Shown: in pieces, positions 36,071-48,505 of the stretch
Position numbering within the stretch: position 1 is the first letter of the stretch
How the letters are laid out: each line of letters opens with the position of its first letter
DNA from: Adineta ricciae
Taxonomy: Eukaryota > Rotifera > Eurotatoria > Adinetida > Adinetidae
DNA length: 64,000 bases
Direction of reading: 5' to 3'
Assembly: GCA_905250025.1 (NCBI GenBank)
Contig: CAJNOJ010000123.1
Coordinates: forward strand, 1 to 64,000
Program-made: the position numbers and the translations under genes
Notes under the pieces: model-generated
Told to the model about the DNA's origin: nothing
The model's database searches: none
Seen by the model: the letters and a program-made list of their open reading frames with translations, nothing else

Positions 36071-39000
36071 ATGGAATCTACTAACGATCAACAAACTCCA
36101 CCTACTATATCGATTAACAATAGCAGCAGTCGACGGAAGCAAAGTAAACCAAATCGGTAAGTGCATTCGCGTCATTTTTCATCAAAACATGACAGATAGG
36201 AAGAACGAACTAAAGTTTGCATTTTTCATTTCTCATTACTAATCTTGTGCACGATGAATATTTATCTTCTCCATCTGGATGTGTTCGAAATTTTAATCAG
36301 ATCAACGAAGATATCCATTCTAATCTTCGTTCGTTATTTGAGAAAAAAAAACTGAAATTGTGTGAAAGTTATTGATGAGGCACACTACTAACATATACAA
36401 ACGGAAACGAAACTCATCAAGTATTTGCCTCGAACGACAATAAGAGAAATAGACAGACAAAAAAAACTCATAAATAAAGGGAAAAGAGACCGGGAAACGA
36501 ACTCATTCAAATGCAAATACACGCATCAATGCACGAGAGAAGAGAGATACTGATGCATCACTTTTTCAATTCACTAGAATCGATTGAAATCGAACTTTTT
36601 TTTGTAGACTTGAACATGTCGTCACGGACAACCCATCAACTATTCCGTTAACATCAGATTCAGGAAATTCTTCTTCAATTCTTCCACCTCTCACTCAATA
36701 TCATGTAGCAGCCGAACAACAAACTTTTGGTTCGATCGGAATTGGCGGAGATGATGAATGTGATCGAGTTAGTCTAAACTGCGAAGATGGATCATTGTCA
36801 TCGCAATCAACAGGTGAACATTACACAATTGACGATGGCAATCACCGAACACAAACTGAATTGACTTCAACGAATGATGAGGAAAATCGAACACTCGATT
36901 CGAACGAACAACTGTTCAATTCAACTAATCGTTCACGTTCGTTGAATCCCGCGAAGAAATCACGTTCATTGAAAAGAAAACATTCGAATGGAAATCTTGA
37001 TCCAATTGGAACAATGTTGACACCGACGAGAATCTTTCACGCTGATGCTTTCTGTGCAATTTGTCGAAAGGTAAAAATCTTCTTGAGAAACATTTTTTCA
37101 CAATTCATTGTTCTTCTTATTTTATTAGGAATTTTGTAATAAATATTTTCTTAAAACGCAGTAAGTATCCGTTGTTGAAGCAAAAGAAAATAATTAGATT
37201 TTCTTTCTGCGTCTATTCATTCGATCTCAAATTGTTTGAAGATGAAACTTGAGAAAGAAAATTCTTTTTTTTCAAATATTAATATTAAATTACAGATTAA
37301 ATGAACATGAGATACAAATAGAAAAAAATGACAATTTTTTGTTTTCAATAGAAATCTAATCTACTCAAATTTAAGATTAATTTAATACTGTCTTGACTAA
37401 CTTCATAAATTATGATCAGAATACATTCAACAGAAATTTGAGTATTTCACTATTTCAACGGAAAATATGGATTTTTCAAAAGAAATCTTTCAACAAAATG
37501 TCATTCTAATCGGACTTAGTTACAAATTTTCTATATTTACCGACGAGTATGAAATTAAGAGTAGATCTTCGATCTTTTTTGTTTTCTTAAGTTAGAACAA
37601 ACAGTTACATTTCTATTTTTTAAATTACATACTGTTTTGTGCATAGTTTGGCTAATAAACATGGAATATTCGATCCTCAATCTGTTGGTTCGGCATCATC
37701 GAAAGAACTTACTGATACAACTAATGATTCGAATCTTCAACAATCTTTCGCAGTGATTTCGACTTTAATTGGAAATGATCAAGATGAATTAGCATCTTCA
37801 CCATCATCTGATCTAATACAAACGAATCATGATAATGAACTTGGATCATTGAGACTTCAAATGAATGGTGTTATCGCCGGTGATGATGATGATGATGATA
37901 ATGAAGAAAATCAGAATCAAAATAATAATAATAATCATAATGATGAAGATGATGAACAGGATGGAATTGGATCAAATCGATTAATCAATCTTCCACAACA
38001 AATTGCTTCGATTTTATCGAATGAAAATACCAATCTGAAAACGGATGATGATCAACGAGTTATAACAAGTAATTCACCAACGAATAATTTAGATTTTCAA
38101 TCAACTCGACAATCATCGACGAAAATTTTAGAAGATTTTTGCGATATTTGTCAAAAACATTTTTGTAACAAATATTATTTAAGAGTAAGTTATTTTCATT
38201 CGTCTCAATTCATCTGTTCTCATTTTCTCATTTTTAAAGAAACATAAATTAGATGTTCACGGTGTTCAAACCGATTGCAATATCAAACCGTATAAACGTA
38301 TTGACAATAGCTCGTTATCTATCAAAAATTCGCCTCCATCGACAGCAACTCAACAAATTTCATCATTTTCGAACGTAACATTTAAACGTACGTTGATGTT
38401 TTTTTCAGTAAAAGAAACTTTCGTCTTCTTTTCTGTTCAGCATCTTCTGTTCAACAAAGTCTCGGCTTGTTACTTAATCCAATATTTTCTCCATTAGTTC
38501 AATCGGCAACTTCAACTGATCAACAAAACTTATTAACAAATAAACGTCGTTATACTGATAGTTCAAATGATTCTTCATCATCTAAATGTCAATATTTATC
38601 GTCAGATGTCGCCAATGTTCTCGCTAATCAACTTGTTACAAACAATTCCAAATCTCAAATAAGTACATGTACTTTATGTGGAAAGAAATTTCAATCAAAT
38701 GATTATTTACAATTACATCTTATGAACAAACATCAAATCAAAACAGATATTCAACAACGAACAAATAAATTAACTAATTTCATTACAACATCTAATCAAC
38801 CATTAAATAGTAATACGTATAAAAAGATCAAACTAGAACCCAATGAAACAACAGCTATAACATCGATTATTAAGTCACCGACATCACCTAATGATGCCAA
38901 TTCGTCAATAGTCATGCCCGGAATTGTCGATACATATTTCGCAGCTAAAATGGCCGATCGAGTTTCATGTGACATATGTCATAAGGTAAATTTTCTCAAT

Positions 39001-40115
39001 GAAATGCAACTCAGGTATACAATATTCGATCTGTTTTTCTTTGTAGCAAGTATGTAATAAATACTTTTTGAAAACACATAAACTGAAAGTTCACGGTGTT
39101 GGACCTGATCCACTCGGAGCACCATCGAACGCAAATGAAACAGCGGAAGAAGAAAATGATCAACAACAATCATCGGATAACAGTCCACCTCAACTTGTTG
39201 TTGATGAAAGAAGTATCGAACCAGGCGTTATACCAAGTCCCGATGCTTTAACAGCATCTGTGAATACATTCATTGGTACAAATAATGATTTGAACGAACA
39301 GATCACATGTGATCTTTGTTCGAAAACATTTCCATCAAAATTTCTTCTTCATATTCACATGACAAATGTTCACGGAGTTCAACAAACCACTTCCACTGCC
39401 AACGGAGCACCAATAACGACAACCGCAATAGCTACTAATAACAAAAGTCAATTGATAAACGCAGGAATTCAGAAACCAATCATAAATGGAAATAGTTCCG
39501 TTCGATTAAAGCAAACGCCGCAAGTTCAACTACGTGTCACATGTCAAGTTTGCAAGAAGGTAAATCACATAAACATGTTATCTAAATGATTCCAAAATAA
39601 ATGAATGTTTTTTCTAGGAATTATGTAACAAATACTTTTTACGTGCACATATGCGTAATGTTCATAATATATCTGTCGATGATTTACGCTTGGTTCAACA
39701 ACAACAACAACAACAATCAAGCTCAACATCTCAATCATCTCCTAATTCAGATAAACAATCAACTAAACAAGTTTTCTCTCAACCTTCGAATATTTTATCT
39801 CCGACATCAACAATTCCAACTGATAGTCAAATGGATTCAACAAAATACTCTTCATCCAACGATAATGCACTGAATGGACATCAAACTGATAGCGATGAAT
39901 CAGAAAATATTTCATCATCCAACGACAATAATAACAATAATAATCAACTTTTGTCTATGCAACCGTTTCTTGTTGAAAGTGACGATGATTTATATAAAGA
40001 TTTATTTGTTCCATGTATGGTCTACTTACCATGTCGACATCGTGTCACCAAACCATTGGAAATCTCACTACGATTAAAGCCTGTTGATAATACTTCAACA
40101 ACCAATGTCGATTAA
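36071..40115 (+). CDS. C2H2 zinc-finger regulator with NuRD-recruitment-like motif
   Basis: Exons: 36071-36156, 36608-37070, 37129-37160, 37647-38184, 38240 to about 38390, 38441-38985, 39047-39559 and 39618-40115, with in-frame joins. Near residue 21, SSRRKQSKPNR resembles the RRKQxKP motif by which Spalt, FOG and BCL11 proteins recruit the NuRD co-repressor. Six widely spaced fingers follow. Four carry a CNKYFL or CNKYYL core (CAICRK/EFCNKYFLKTH, CDICQKHFCNKYYLR, CDICHK/QVCNKYFLKTHK, CQVCKK/ELCNKYFLRAH). Two are ordinary (CTLCGKKF, CDLCSKTF). Linkers are long, Ser/Asn/Gln-rich and carry GAT, AAT and CAA triplet runs. A nuclear DNA-binding transcription regulator, probably a repressor, is inferred; the orthologue is not recognised. 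Confidence 0.85.
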
Positions 40116-40920
40116 TTCAATATATCAAATTCAACATCAATTGAATCTTTCGGAAGCTCAAGTTCAGATATGTTCTCCTCCTCTTCTTCTTCTTCTTCTT
40201 CTCGTTTCATCTTTTTTCTCTATGTATATGTACGTGTTGAGCTAGTCTATCACATCTAGATTCTATCGAACAGTTCTCTCTTATTTTTGTAAACTTCTTC
40301 GAAATCTCGCCGTATGCGAATGTAATGAACAAATCTTCATGACACACGTTCGATGTCTATATATACATATAATTCTATGTGTGCAGTGCAGTGCAGTGTA
40401 GTTATTTGATGTATGTATGTATACATATGCGTGTGCAAAAAACAAAACGGAACTCATGACAAGAACAATGCTCGATTGTGTACATCTGGTTTCATACGTG
40501 TGTATTTTGTGTGTGTGTGTGTGTTTTTTTAACCGGCCTTTGTTTGCAATTGTAAACGAACAAAAGAAAGAAAAACATCTATTCGTTCTTCCCCTGTGTG
40601 TGTTGTGCAATCTTTTTTTTCGCTTTCTTTTGTAATTTTAAGAACAATAATAACAAATAATACACATCTATGCTATATCTTTCTTTTCCTCCGTTATGAA
40701 AAGACGTTCTCACTTTTTTTTCTTGTATTTCGTTTTTCTTTTTTCTCTCTCTTCTGTGTAATGTATCGTTTTTTGCAGTGTGTGTGAACATATAAGCAGA
40801 AATGTATACTTTATAGTCGTCGCTACATTAAAGATAAGTAGTGTCTGTGTGCGAACAAAGTAAATTAATAACTTATTATTTATAAACACGATGTAATCAA
40901 TATTCTTTCGTTTATTGTTC
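40116..40920. other. 3' region between convergent genes, simple repeats
   Basis: Contains a CTT run (40180-40205), GT runs near 40385-40400 and 40500-40525, and T/C-rich tracts. No gene is seen. It probably carries the long 3' untranslated region of the zinc-finger gene. Confidence 0.45.
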
Positions 40921-42357
40921 TTATTGAACGACTACAAGTGTATAAGAATAAGATTGAATGTCATATGCATTTAAACTCAAAGTGGATTTGATCGTTGAGT
41001 CATCACGGACAAACAGATTATTGTCTAATACTGTTGTTAGCGCGATGATTCTGTAGAAAGTTGAACAAATCTGCTGGTACTCGACGGTGATTGATCGTGA
41101 TTTGTAGTTTTGAATGATCAAATGAATTTCGTACGTATCTCGTGTACTATTACGGTATGTCGATGATTCATAATGTGTATGTTTAGCCCGAATGTTCTCG
41201 TCATAGAATGTTGTCGATGAGATTAATGTTACATTCTCTTTATAAACAATATCAGGATCAATACCGAGTGAAAAGTCGAACTTATTTTGTGCAGCAAGGT
41301 TAGGTAGACGAGTTTCGCCAACAATGCGATCCATATCTCGTACAATGCAACTACAAGAATCAGAACAGTGCATATTTCTTTAAAAGAAAAAGAAGAACGT
41401 GAAGTATCTTTACTTTCCACTGGAAATAAATCGATCAGATTGAAGACGATATGCACGTTGTGCTTTGCCACTACTCGGTGCGAAGGAAAAGTATTTCGAA
41501 ATTAATCCGTATCGTTCCATAATTACATGCGGACGAACCATAGGTAAAAGATAATTGGTTTTAGCATCAATAGTAAATGGTTGGTTTATAGGAAAAACAT
41601 AAAGACCAGTTAGTTCTTCACCTTCTTCAATCATAGGTGGAATAGTCGGCAAATCCGCGGAGAAATGTGATGAGGCAACACTAGCCCTTGCGAAACTAAG
41701 GTGCTCAGTTCTATGAAGATTTCGTACGTTTAGATTAATATCACCACCGATGAGTTCAGCATGATCAATCGATACAGATGATTGACCGTCATTTCGAATA
41801 TTTGCCATCGTAATCAAAGTACGATAATCGTCATATATATTCAATTGATATTGCGTATGCCATTTGAGATTTGATTGAAGAAAAGTAACATTCACCTTGG
41901 AATCAGTAGTAACATAAGTAAAATTGACGTAGAACTTCGATGTTGGTGGTGATTCCAAATAAAAAATATGTTTAGGTAGAACGGTAAAAAACAATGTCGG
42001 ATGACCAGTAATCGATTCATCAGTAATTTGCACAAGATTCGAGCTTTCATCAACAAGAATACCTGGTACTAACATCATCGTATTTTCATTTGATGATACT
42101 GGCGAACGGATCAAGATTTTAGCACCATTGAGCGATTTCTTTTTCTCAGTTATTGTTTGCGATGTAATATTAATATTTTCACTTGAGAGTGTGATTGAAT
42201 CGGAACGAATATGATTCCATTCATCTTCAGTAAATTCAAGCGGTAGTTTGTCCAATGGGCGTATAAATTCCGCTTGATTTGAATAAATTCGAACGAAATA
42301 CGATGACCTGCAGGACGGTAAAACTAAGATGAGCAATGTAAAAATTTGTAGAAGCAT
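40921..42357 (-). CDS. Secreted DUF4139-like protein
   Basis: Two exons, 42357-41414 and 41377-40921, joined in frame over a 36-base intron, give about 466 residues. The ATG at 42357 starts a clear signal peptide (MLLQIFTLLILVLPSCRSS). The middle has LKWHTQYQLNIYDDYRTLI, then MANIRNDGQSSVSIDHAELI and GGDINL; the C-terminal part has RIVGETRLPNLAAQNKFDFS and a run of beta-strands. This matches the DUF4139 fold (a beta-sandwich built on a W-x-P/Q-x-Y core and a GETR...SLG turn) seen in bacterial mucoidy-inhibitor-like proteins and some animal proteins. N-glycosylation sites are frequent, which fits the secretory route. The biochemical role is not known. The fold call is moderate. Confidence 0.7.
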
Positions 42358-42906
42358 TTTTTTGCGTAAAAAATCTAAAACAGAGAACAAACATATCATC
42401 CGAACATTCGGGAGATTTTATCACGTTTAAAGAACTGATTTGGCCAGAACTTGATAAAAGAAATGCATCTCGTCTTCTTTTAAAAAACACTCTGACGACA
42501 AGAGCAATTTATTGTGCGGTGCAAAATCATAGAACGATGCTTTTTTTCTATCAAACGACTCTGAATGTGAGAGGAAATGAAATACCTTCCTATCGATAAT
42601 CATACCCACAAAATACGAATTACTTTCTCTTTTCCTAGGTAGTTTTGCTTCGATTCATCCACGTGCATACAGTTTAATTTACAGAACTGTCAACCAATGT
42701 CACACGTTTTGCTCACGGACGCGGACGGTGAGTAATCGATCGCTAGATGTCGTTTTGTTACCGAAGAAAGAAAAACATCAAACGATCGTATTGAGTGCAA
42801 GTGGAGAAATATTAAAATTACACCATACATATGATTTTGAAGCAAATATTGACATCTGTAAACGGAACATTATTCTTGACTTTATTAGAAATAAACTGCA
42901 ACAAAA
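42358..42906. other. Short spacer with a coding-like piece
   Basis: An open plus-strand stretch near 42728-42916 (LDVVLLPKKEKHQTIVLSAS...) reads like coding sequence but has no ATG in frame. A possible first exon ATGTCACACG at 42696 ends in a GTGAGT donor that overlaps it. It overlaps the 3' end of the next minus-strand gene. Left unassigned. Confidence 0.3.
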
Positions 42907-43752
42907 CTACACGTAACCAAGAAGATGAGCTTCACTATACTGTAAATTAGTAGCCACACCTCGTTGTGTCGTCATAATGAATCGATAACTCTTGAAACGA
43001 TGCACGTTGGTAAAATTTTGAACGTCGACATAAGTTGATCTAGGTGGAATAGTGATGTTTGAGATTCCTGTTGATCCACTATAAATTAATGTCCAACTTG
43101 AACCTGTCGAAAGTAGTGAAGTGTCAGTTATATTACTGCCTTCCAATGTCATTGTGATTGGATCACGCCCCGGTGCATCGTTTGCTGTTGCAAATTGAAT
43201 ACCAGTAACAACACACGCACCAACAGTGAGTGTTACATAGAAACCCGTGCCAGCACCGACATTTGACAAACTTTTAGTATAATTGCTATTTCCGTAATTG
43301 TTGTATTTGGTTGAAAGATCGTAATCACCAACACTTGCTGGACCTTCTGACGACGTTGGATACTGTCCATTACTTTGTCCTTTGGTAACATTGAGACTAT
43401 CGCCACCTGCAGTAGCATTCCAAATTCCTTCTATAACGTCTTTTTTCGAAATCAATTGATACACTGTCGGCAATTCGAAAAAATAAAACCTTGTACCCGT
43501 CATTGTATTTAAACTATAATTCATTGTGAATGCTTCGAACAATAAACATGCATTAGCATACAGAAAACAATTGAATCCCGAATAGTTCATCTCTTTGGCA
43601 TAACATCCGCATTCGTTGCAAGATCCATTCATATTCATCGTCGTTATATCATTGTCTAGAGGTTTGAATCCTGTGTTATCGATAAAACCAATCTTAAAGC
43701 ACACAGCACCAGCAATGATAATTGAACCGAAATAAAACGTCGATATCCACAT
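42907..43752 (-). CDS. Type II membrane protein with discoidin/galactose-binding-like domain
   Basis: Intronless frame of 281 residues from the ATG at 43752; the longer upstream frame has no ATG. MWISTFYFGSIIIAGAVCFK is a signal anchor. A short cysteine-rich segment follows (CNECGCYAKEMNYSGFNCFL), then a beta-rich C-terminal domain: STKYNNYGNSN, FYVTLTVGACVVTGIQFATA, NDAPGRDPITMTLEGSN, SSWTLIYSGSTGISNI, and a final SEAHLLGYV. This pattern is that of F5/8-type (discoidin) galactose-binding domains, suggesting surface carbohydrate or lipid binding. It has many NxS/T glycosylation sites. A related but broken locus lies at 14099-14990. Confidence 0.75.
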   Translation of the reverse strand: MWISTFYFGSIIIAGAVCFKIGFIDNTGFKPLDNDITTMNMNGSCNECGCYAKEMNYSGFNCFLYANACLLFEAFTMNYSLNTMTGTRFYFFELPTVYQLISKKDVIEGIWNATAGGDSLNVTKGQSNGQYPTSSEGPASVGDYDLSTKYNNYGNSNYTKSLSNVGAGTGFYVTLTVGACVVTGIQFATANDAPGRDPITMTLEGSNITDTSLLSTGSSWTLIYSGSTGISNITIPPRSTYVDVQNFTNVHRFKSYRFIMTTQRGVATNLQYSEAHLLGYV

Positions 43753-45564
43753 GGTGAATTTGTTATATAAATAGTTTCTGCAAGGGAATGTACGACTGTC
43801 AAAAATTGAACTCTTTGCTCTTTGGAGAGGTGTTACTTTTTCTGGATGGAAAACAAATAAGTTTACTGGAGTTTGTTGTGAATCGACAAAGGGAAACAAG
43901 TTCAACCTATATTATTCTTTTCGGTGCGCATGTCATGTTTACCGATATGACTAATTTCCTGATTGTTGTTTTCTCTCGGAAATATAGAAGGAACGCTGAA
44001 ATAAGAAAAATACAACTTGAAATTGATCGCTTTAGTATCTTGAGGACATTTTACAAAAACATCGATACGATATTGCGATACAAATCCCGACTCCGAATCT
44101 TGAGGATGTGAGTGGGCGGGTGTATCAGTAGTGTAACGATGCAGAAACGATTTTATTTTATTATCATTTTAGATGCGGTCAAAAACTGGATTAGCTAAAA
44201 GTGAAAAAATCAGCAATGTTATAAGTTCACAATAAGACAATTCTAAATCTTGATAATCAAAGTGTAAACTCACAGATATATAATAGTTCTTTGAGAACAT
44301 GGATGTAAATGTCTCTATACCGGCAAACTCTCTTAAAATTACACCCTCTAATTAAATCAGATGTTTCATAACTAATGTCTCTTGGAAAGACAAGACCAAC
44401 GAACTCTACTGAGTCGATAGTCTGTGGATATTGCGCTACAGTCATGGTTCAATTAGAAAATATTACCTGGTAGAAGTAGCACGTGTTTACTTTCTTTTTA
44501 TGCCCTGGGAATGAAAACATAATATTGACTAAGAAAAGAACAGAGGGAAAACATTTGATAAAATCAGTGCGTCTCTCCACATAGTATTCATGGAGATAAT
44601 CAACAATATAATCGATCAACTCGTCGACGAAAGGTATGCTTCTGGTCATGACGGAACGTTTCGGAACGCTTTCATAGCATCAGCAATAATTACAATCAAA
44701 ATCAGACGAATGAAACTCTTTTTTTCCAGTTAGGTGTGTACTACTCAACTATGATTTTGATACAGACAACAAACATGAATAGTCTTGAGAAGAAGAAAAT
44801 TGAGGTAAAACATCTGCAACTTCCTGTGGAAATATCACAGAAGAATAATGTGAGAAAATTTGTTTCCTACTATTGATTTACAACGAGTTTCCCATTACCA
44901 CCGGTTACTGACCTGAGGTTTTCAAAGAACAATATTAAAGTCAAATGAATCGCATACGTGGTTCAAATTTTATATTATAACATAATCCAGCAATAACCTA
45001 AATCAATATCTTTCCAATGTTTATTTCATCATGTTGGAATTTTATTCTAGAAGACCACAACGGCAGACCTCTCAGACAACCATCTTGGTTTGGAGAAGAT
45101 ACAGAAGAGCGTGAGAACGGATTCGATTACAAGCATTCTTCTTCTACACTCATATTAATCACACTCTAGGGTGCAGCCGCAAGACTTAGCTGCTGCATCT
45201 CACCCGATGAAAAAAATTTTGAGTTTTTTCCCGTTTTTAACGTTTACTTGCCTAACAACAAACATCCGCACCCGCCAATAGTGATAAAGCAGCTGCTTTT
45301 CCCACTGCTATTGTAGAACGGAAGAAAAAGAAATGTGCTTTGTCACTCGCATAATAGTCATCAGCCATTGAAAGTCGGAAAAAGATATTATAATGACGAA
45401 ATTGTGACAAGGTATTGTATGGACGGGAAGAAACCCACTGGCAGATGTTTACAATGACGAAGTACAACTAATATGTTACTAATCTAAATTTTCCGATTTA
45501 GAAAGTAAATTATAAATAAAAGCATCGCTATCAGTAATGTGTTATATTCATAAATAATATTCAA
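43753..45564. other. Spacer with weak coding-like pieces
   Basis: Two adjacent ATG-started minus-strand frames at 44257-44445 and 44449-44649 (IPFVDELIDYIVDYLHEYYV and YPQTIDSVEFVGLVFPRDIS) look mildly coding but cannot be joined by a convincing intron. At 45166-45200 the sequence TGCAGCCGCAAGACTTAGCT followed by GCTGCA forms a small GC-rich hairpin in AT-rich DNA. Nothing else is recognised. Confidence 0.35.
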
Positions 45565-46845
45565 ATGGCAGATTCTCAGTTATTGTCGAATACAAATGCA
45601 GCTGAACTGAACTTTTATCGCGCTCTGGCTAACTTTAGTCAGAAGGCATACCTCAGCAGTGATAACGCGAAAGCTTGTTGCTCAGAATTACTGGAAACTA
45701 CGAGAAAATTACTCGAAACTCAAAGCAATATATCGGATGATCTGATTATTCATCTAGCAACGACCATAAAAATGGCCCTTTACCGAGATAGTAATCGTCT
45801 GATTATAAAGGAGCAGCGTAGTATTCCTCGCCGTACAAGTTCGAATGTGATGAAAGTAGCATTCCCGATTATTTATGAAATCTATACGGCAGTCGGCTTT
45901 GATCGCTTCAAACGTGAGGTGGACGGAACTCCTCTTTGCATTGACCGATGTACTTTGTTTATTTGTCCTCGTCCACCCCCTCTACCAGGCAACAAATACA
46001 CGCATGGACAATTTGATATTCCATCTCATTCAGAAGTGAAACACATTCCATTCAAGAATGTTCAGCATGCTGTGCACAACATCAACGATCTGTTCTCAAT
46101 CTTAAGTCTAAAACAGAATGAACCAAATGTAACCGGTAACATAAATGCTCCTACAGAACAAGGCGTCGAAGTTCATTTTATTGGAGGTCAAAATCATGCT
46201 TATCATGGACCAGATTTCATCTGGTTTGCACCTCAACCGTCAACAACTTTACCAGAAGAGACTCAATGCACGTGTCCACCACTCAACATGAAATTTTCTG
46301 TGTATGGCAGTTATATTTTTCGTATCCCCTTTCGCAATCTGCTTCGATTCAAAACATACTGTCTTGGAACTCGACAGTACGGCAAAGAGTTCTGCCATTC
46401 AATTATGTTCACCGATAAAGATGTTCAAACTGTTAAACTCGAAAAAGAACTTCAATCGACGGAATTGATCAACACAGGACTCATCGAACAAGTTAGTGAT
46501 GATTCTTTCGACTGGCTCTTGCATCGCTCAGCAGAAGAAGCGTATGATCAATTGGACTTCGCTCTTGCCGCTAGTGATATCAAATGGAATACACATGATA
46601 GCGGTGTTCGACTAGACTTCATCGATCATCGTGAATGTGTACGTAACTTGTTTATAGCACGTCAAACCGATTGCCAACCAGTGACACGATCAGATGCCAT
46701 GCAAGAATTTATGCGATGTCTGACGGAAAACAGGATTGAACTAAGTTCAATAAAGTCTTTATTTGACGAAACGGTTTATTGCGAGCTACAAACAATCCTG
46801 CGAGCAAATCCACTCTGGAATCAAAACATGATCTCTGAAAATTGA
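45565..46845 (+). CDS. Intronless 426-residue orphan protein
   Basis: A single uninterrupted frame from the ATG at 45565 (MADSQLLSNTNAAELNFYRA) to a TGA. Surrounding genes have many introns, so this one stands out. The N-terminal 110 or so residues are mostly helical. The middle is Pro/Cys/His-rich (CIDRCTLFICPRPPPLPG, CTCPPLNMKFSVYGSYIFRI). The C-terminus is helical again and ends LWNQNMISEN. No signal peptide, membrane segment or known domain was recognised. The cysteines are not arranged as a clear zinc site. An intron-poor gene of this type could be retrocopied or laterally acquired, but composition is similar to its neighbours, so neither is shown. Confidence 0.8.
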   Translation: MADSQLLSNTNAAELNFYRALANFSQKAYLSSDNAKACCSELLETTRKLLETQSNISDDLIIHLATTIKMALYRDSNRLIIKEQRSIPRRTSSNVMKVAFPIIYEIYTAVGFDRFKREVDGTPLCIDRCTLFICPRPPPLPGNKYTHGQFDIPSHSEVKHIPFKNVQHAVHNINDLFSILSLKQNEPNVTGNINAPTEQGVEVHFIGGQNHAYHGPDFIWFAPQPSTTLPEETQCTCPPLNMKFSVYGSYIFRIPFRNLLRFKTYCLGTRQYGKEFCHSIMFTDKDVQTVKLEKELQSTELINTGLIEQVSDDSFDWLLHRSAEEAYDQLDFALAASDIKWNTHDSGVRLDFIDHRECVRNLFIARQTDCQPVTRSDAMQEFMRCLTENRIELSSIKSLFDETVYCELQTILRANPLWNQNMISEN

Positions 46846-48505
46846 TCTTCGTTTTACGATGTGTTCAGACATTTTCAATCTAGAACGTCCTTTTATGTCA
46901 AATTTTGAATAACCATACCTAATGACTACTAATACCCCGAATACTCACACCCATTTAACCCTTTCGGTCCCAATATTTTCTTGCATTCTATATAAACACG
47001 AAAAATAGGAAAAATCCCTCTCTTGTGTCCAATCAGTTCTATTTAGATCTATTCTGTTCATTAACACATAGAAAAAGAATCACACGTGTTATAACTTGGT
47101 TCAACGCCATATGATATTCGTCTTCTAAGTTCTAAGAAGACGAACGAAAGAAAAAACATTTCGTTTGCGTTCTGTATAGCATTTATAGATACCATAAGGA
47201 TTGAAAAGGTTACATAAGGCCAAGGAATTTGTAGATGCCACTTACGAGGGGAACTGCGCCAAATGATTAACAACTTTAGAGCTCATTCTTTGGGGACATA
47301 AAGGATACCACTAGACTATAGAACAAATCAAAAAGAATTCATCTCCATGATCGTTCTTTCCTCACATATTGAATATTCAAGTTATGGAGTAATAGAGGAC
47401 TTTTGACTCAATATCACAACTATCGAAAAACAAGAGTATGATAAATACAAACAGTTTTGTGCTAAAATTGTTACTCTCGAAGTGAGCATATCTCAATTTT
47501 TCGGATTCCTCGCTCATATTTACTATTGACACTCACTTTGCGTTGAATATGTAGACTAATAATCTCACTGAAAAATATGTGTTTATACAATTGGATAGCG
47601 TATAATTAGTCACCAAAATGACAAGCTTCAAAAAATGTTCGAAGCAAAGTACTTTGCGACAATGACTATATATTAAATAAAAGGTGATAAACGACAAGAC
47701 GCCAACTAACAAACAGTAGCATCAATGGTGAAGCAAATTACATTGACTGACTTGAAAGTAACTGGATTCTGTCTGATCAAGGTAACCTGATTCAAACTAT
47801 GTGTATTTGATCATAGGAATAAACCGAGATGAGAATAATTGATTATGAATAAGAGTGTTCAAGTGTATCATGTTATTTCCTTCGGATAAGTTGATGCCGA
47901 TATCATCGAGCTGAACGTGATCGAAAATGAGCCGAGCGATAACCTTTCATTGTCTACTGAAATAGACATCTAACGGCTGGATACGAGATATAGTGTGAGC
48001 GGGTATCTCAAGACAGTTACATCCTTTGACAACAGAGTAGATATCCGAGAACAGAAGCGATTTGTGTGGCACGAACGGACAAAGAACATGATCTCGCCTG
48101 TACTCGATCAACGGTCGACACAGTTTTTCAGAAGAACTGCACGTTCCTACGACACTTGGGATAGAAAGTAATTTACTTTTGATATCTGAAAAATGACCTA
48201 TCGCTCATTTTGTCAGTCGGTCCTTTCAAGCAAAGGAATGTGGAACCGGGAAGTTGTCCTGCGATGGATATCATCATCTGAATAGTATAAGAATATGTTG
48301 TAGAGTTTCTTGATCTAACCCAGAGCAAGGTAACCTTTTCGCCCTGATGTCAAAGGGTATGGGTCGAATACATTTCAAGTTAAAGTTCCATCTGGTTAGT
48401 ATTGAGGATTTTTTCAGGTGCATACTGACTCATCTCTTAGTTCACGTTTGCTAGAAACGAATCAGTAGAGGAATCGATAGTGACAGAATGTAGTAACGAC
48501 AACGA
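46846..48505. other. Non-coding stretch
   Basis: No coding-like frame, RNA or repeat boundary was recognised in 1.7 kb. The sequence is slightly less AT-rich than the spacers around 30 kb and may be decayed gene or element DNA. Confidence 0.4.

Noticed and set aside
40380-40640. Possible RNA gene or regulatory array in the GT- and CTT-rich stretch
   Set aside because: These are simple microsatellites in the probable 3' untranslated region; no stable fold or repeated unit beyond the simple repeats.
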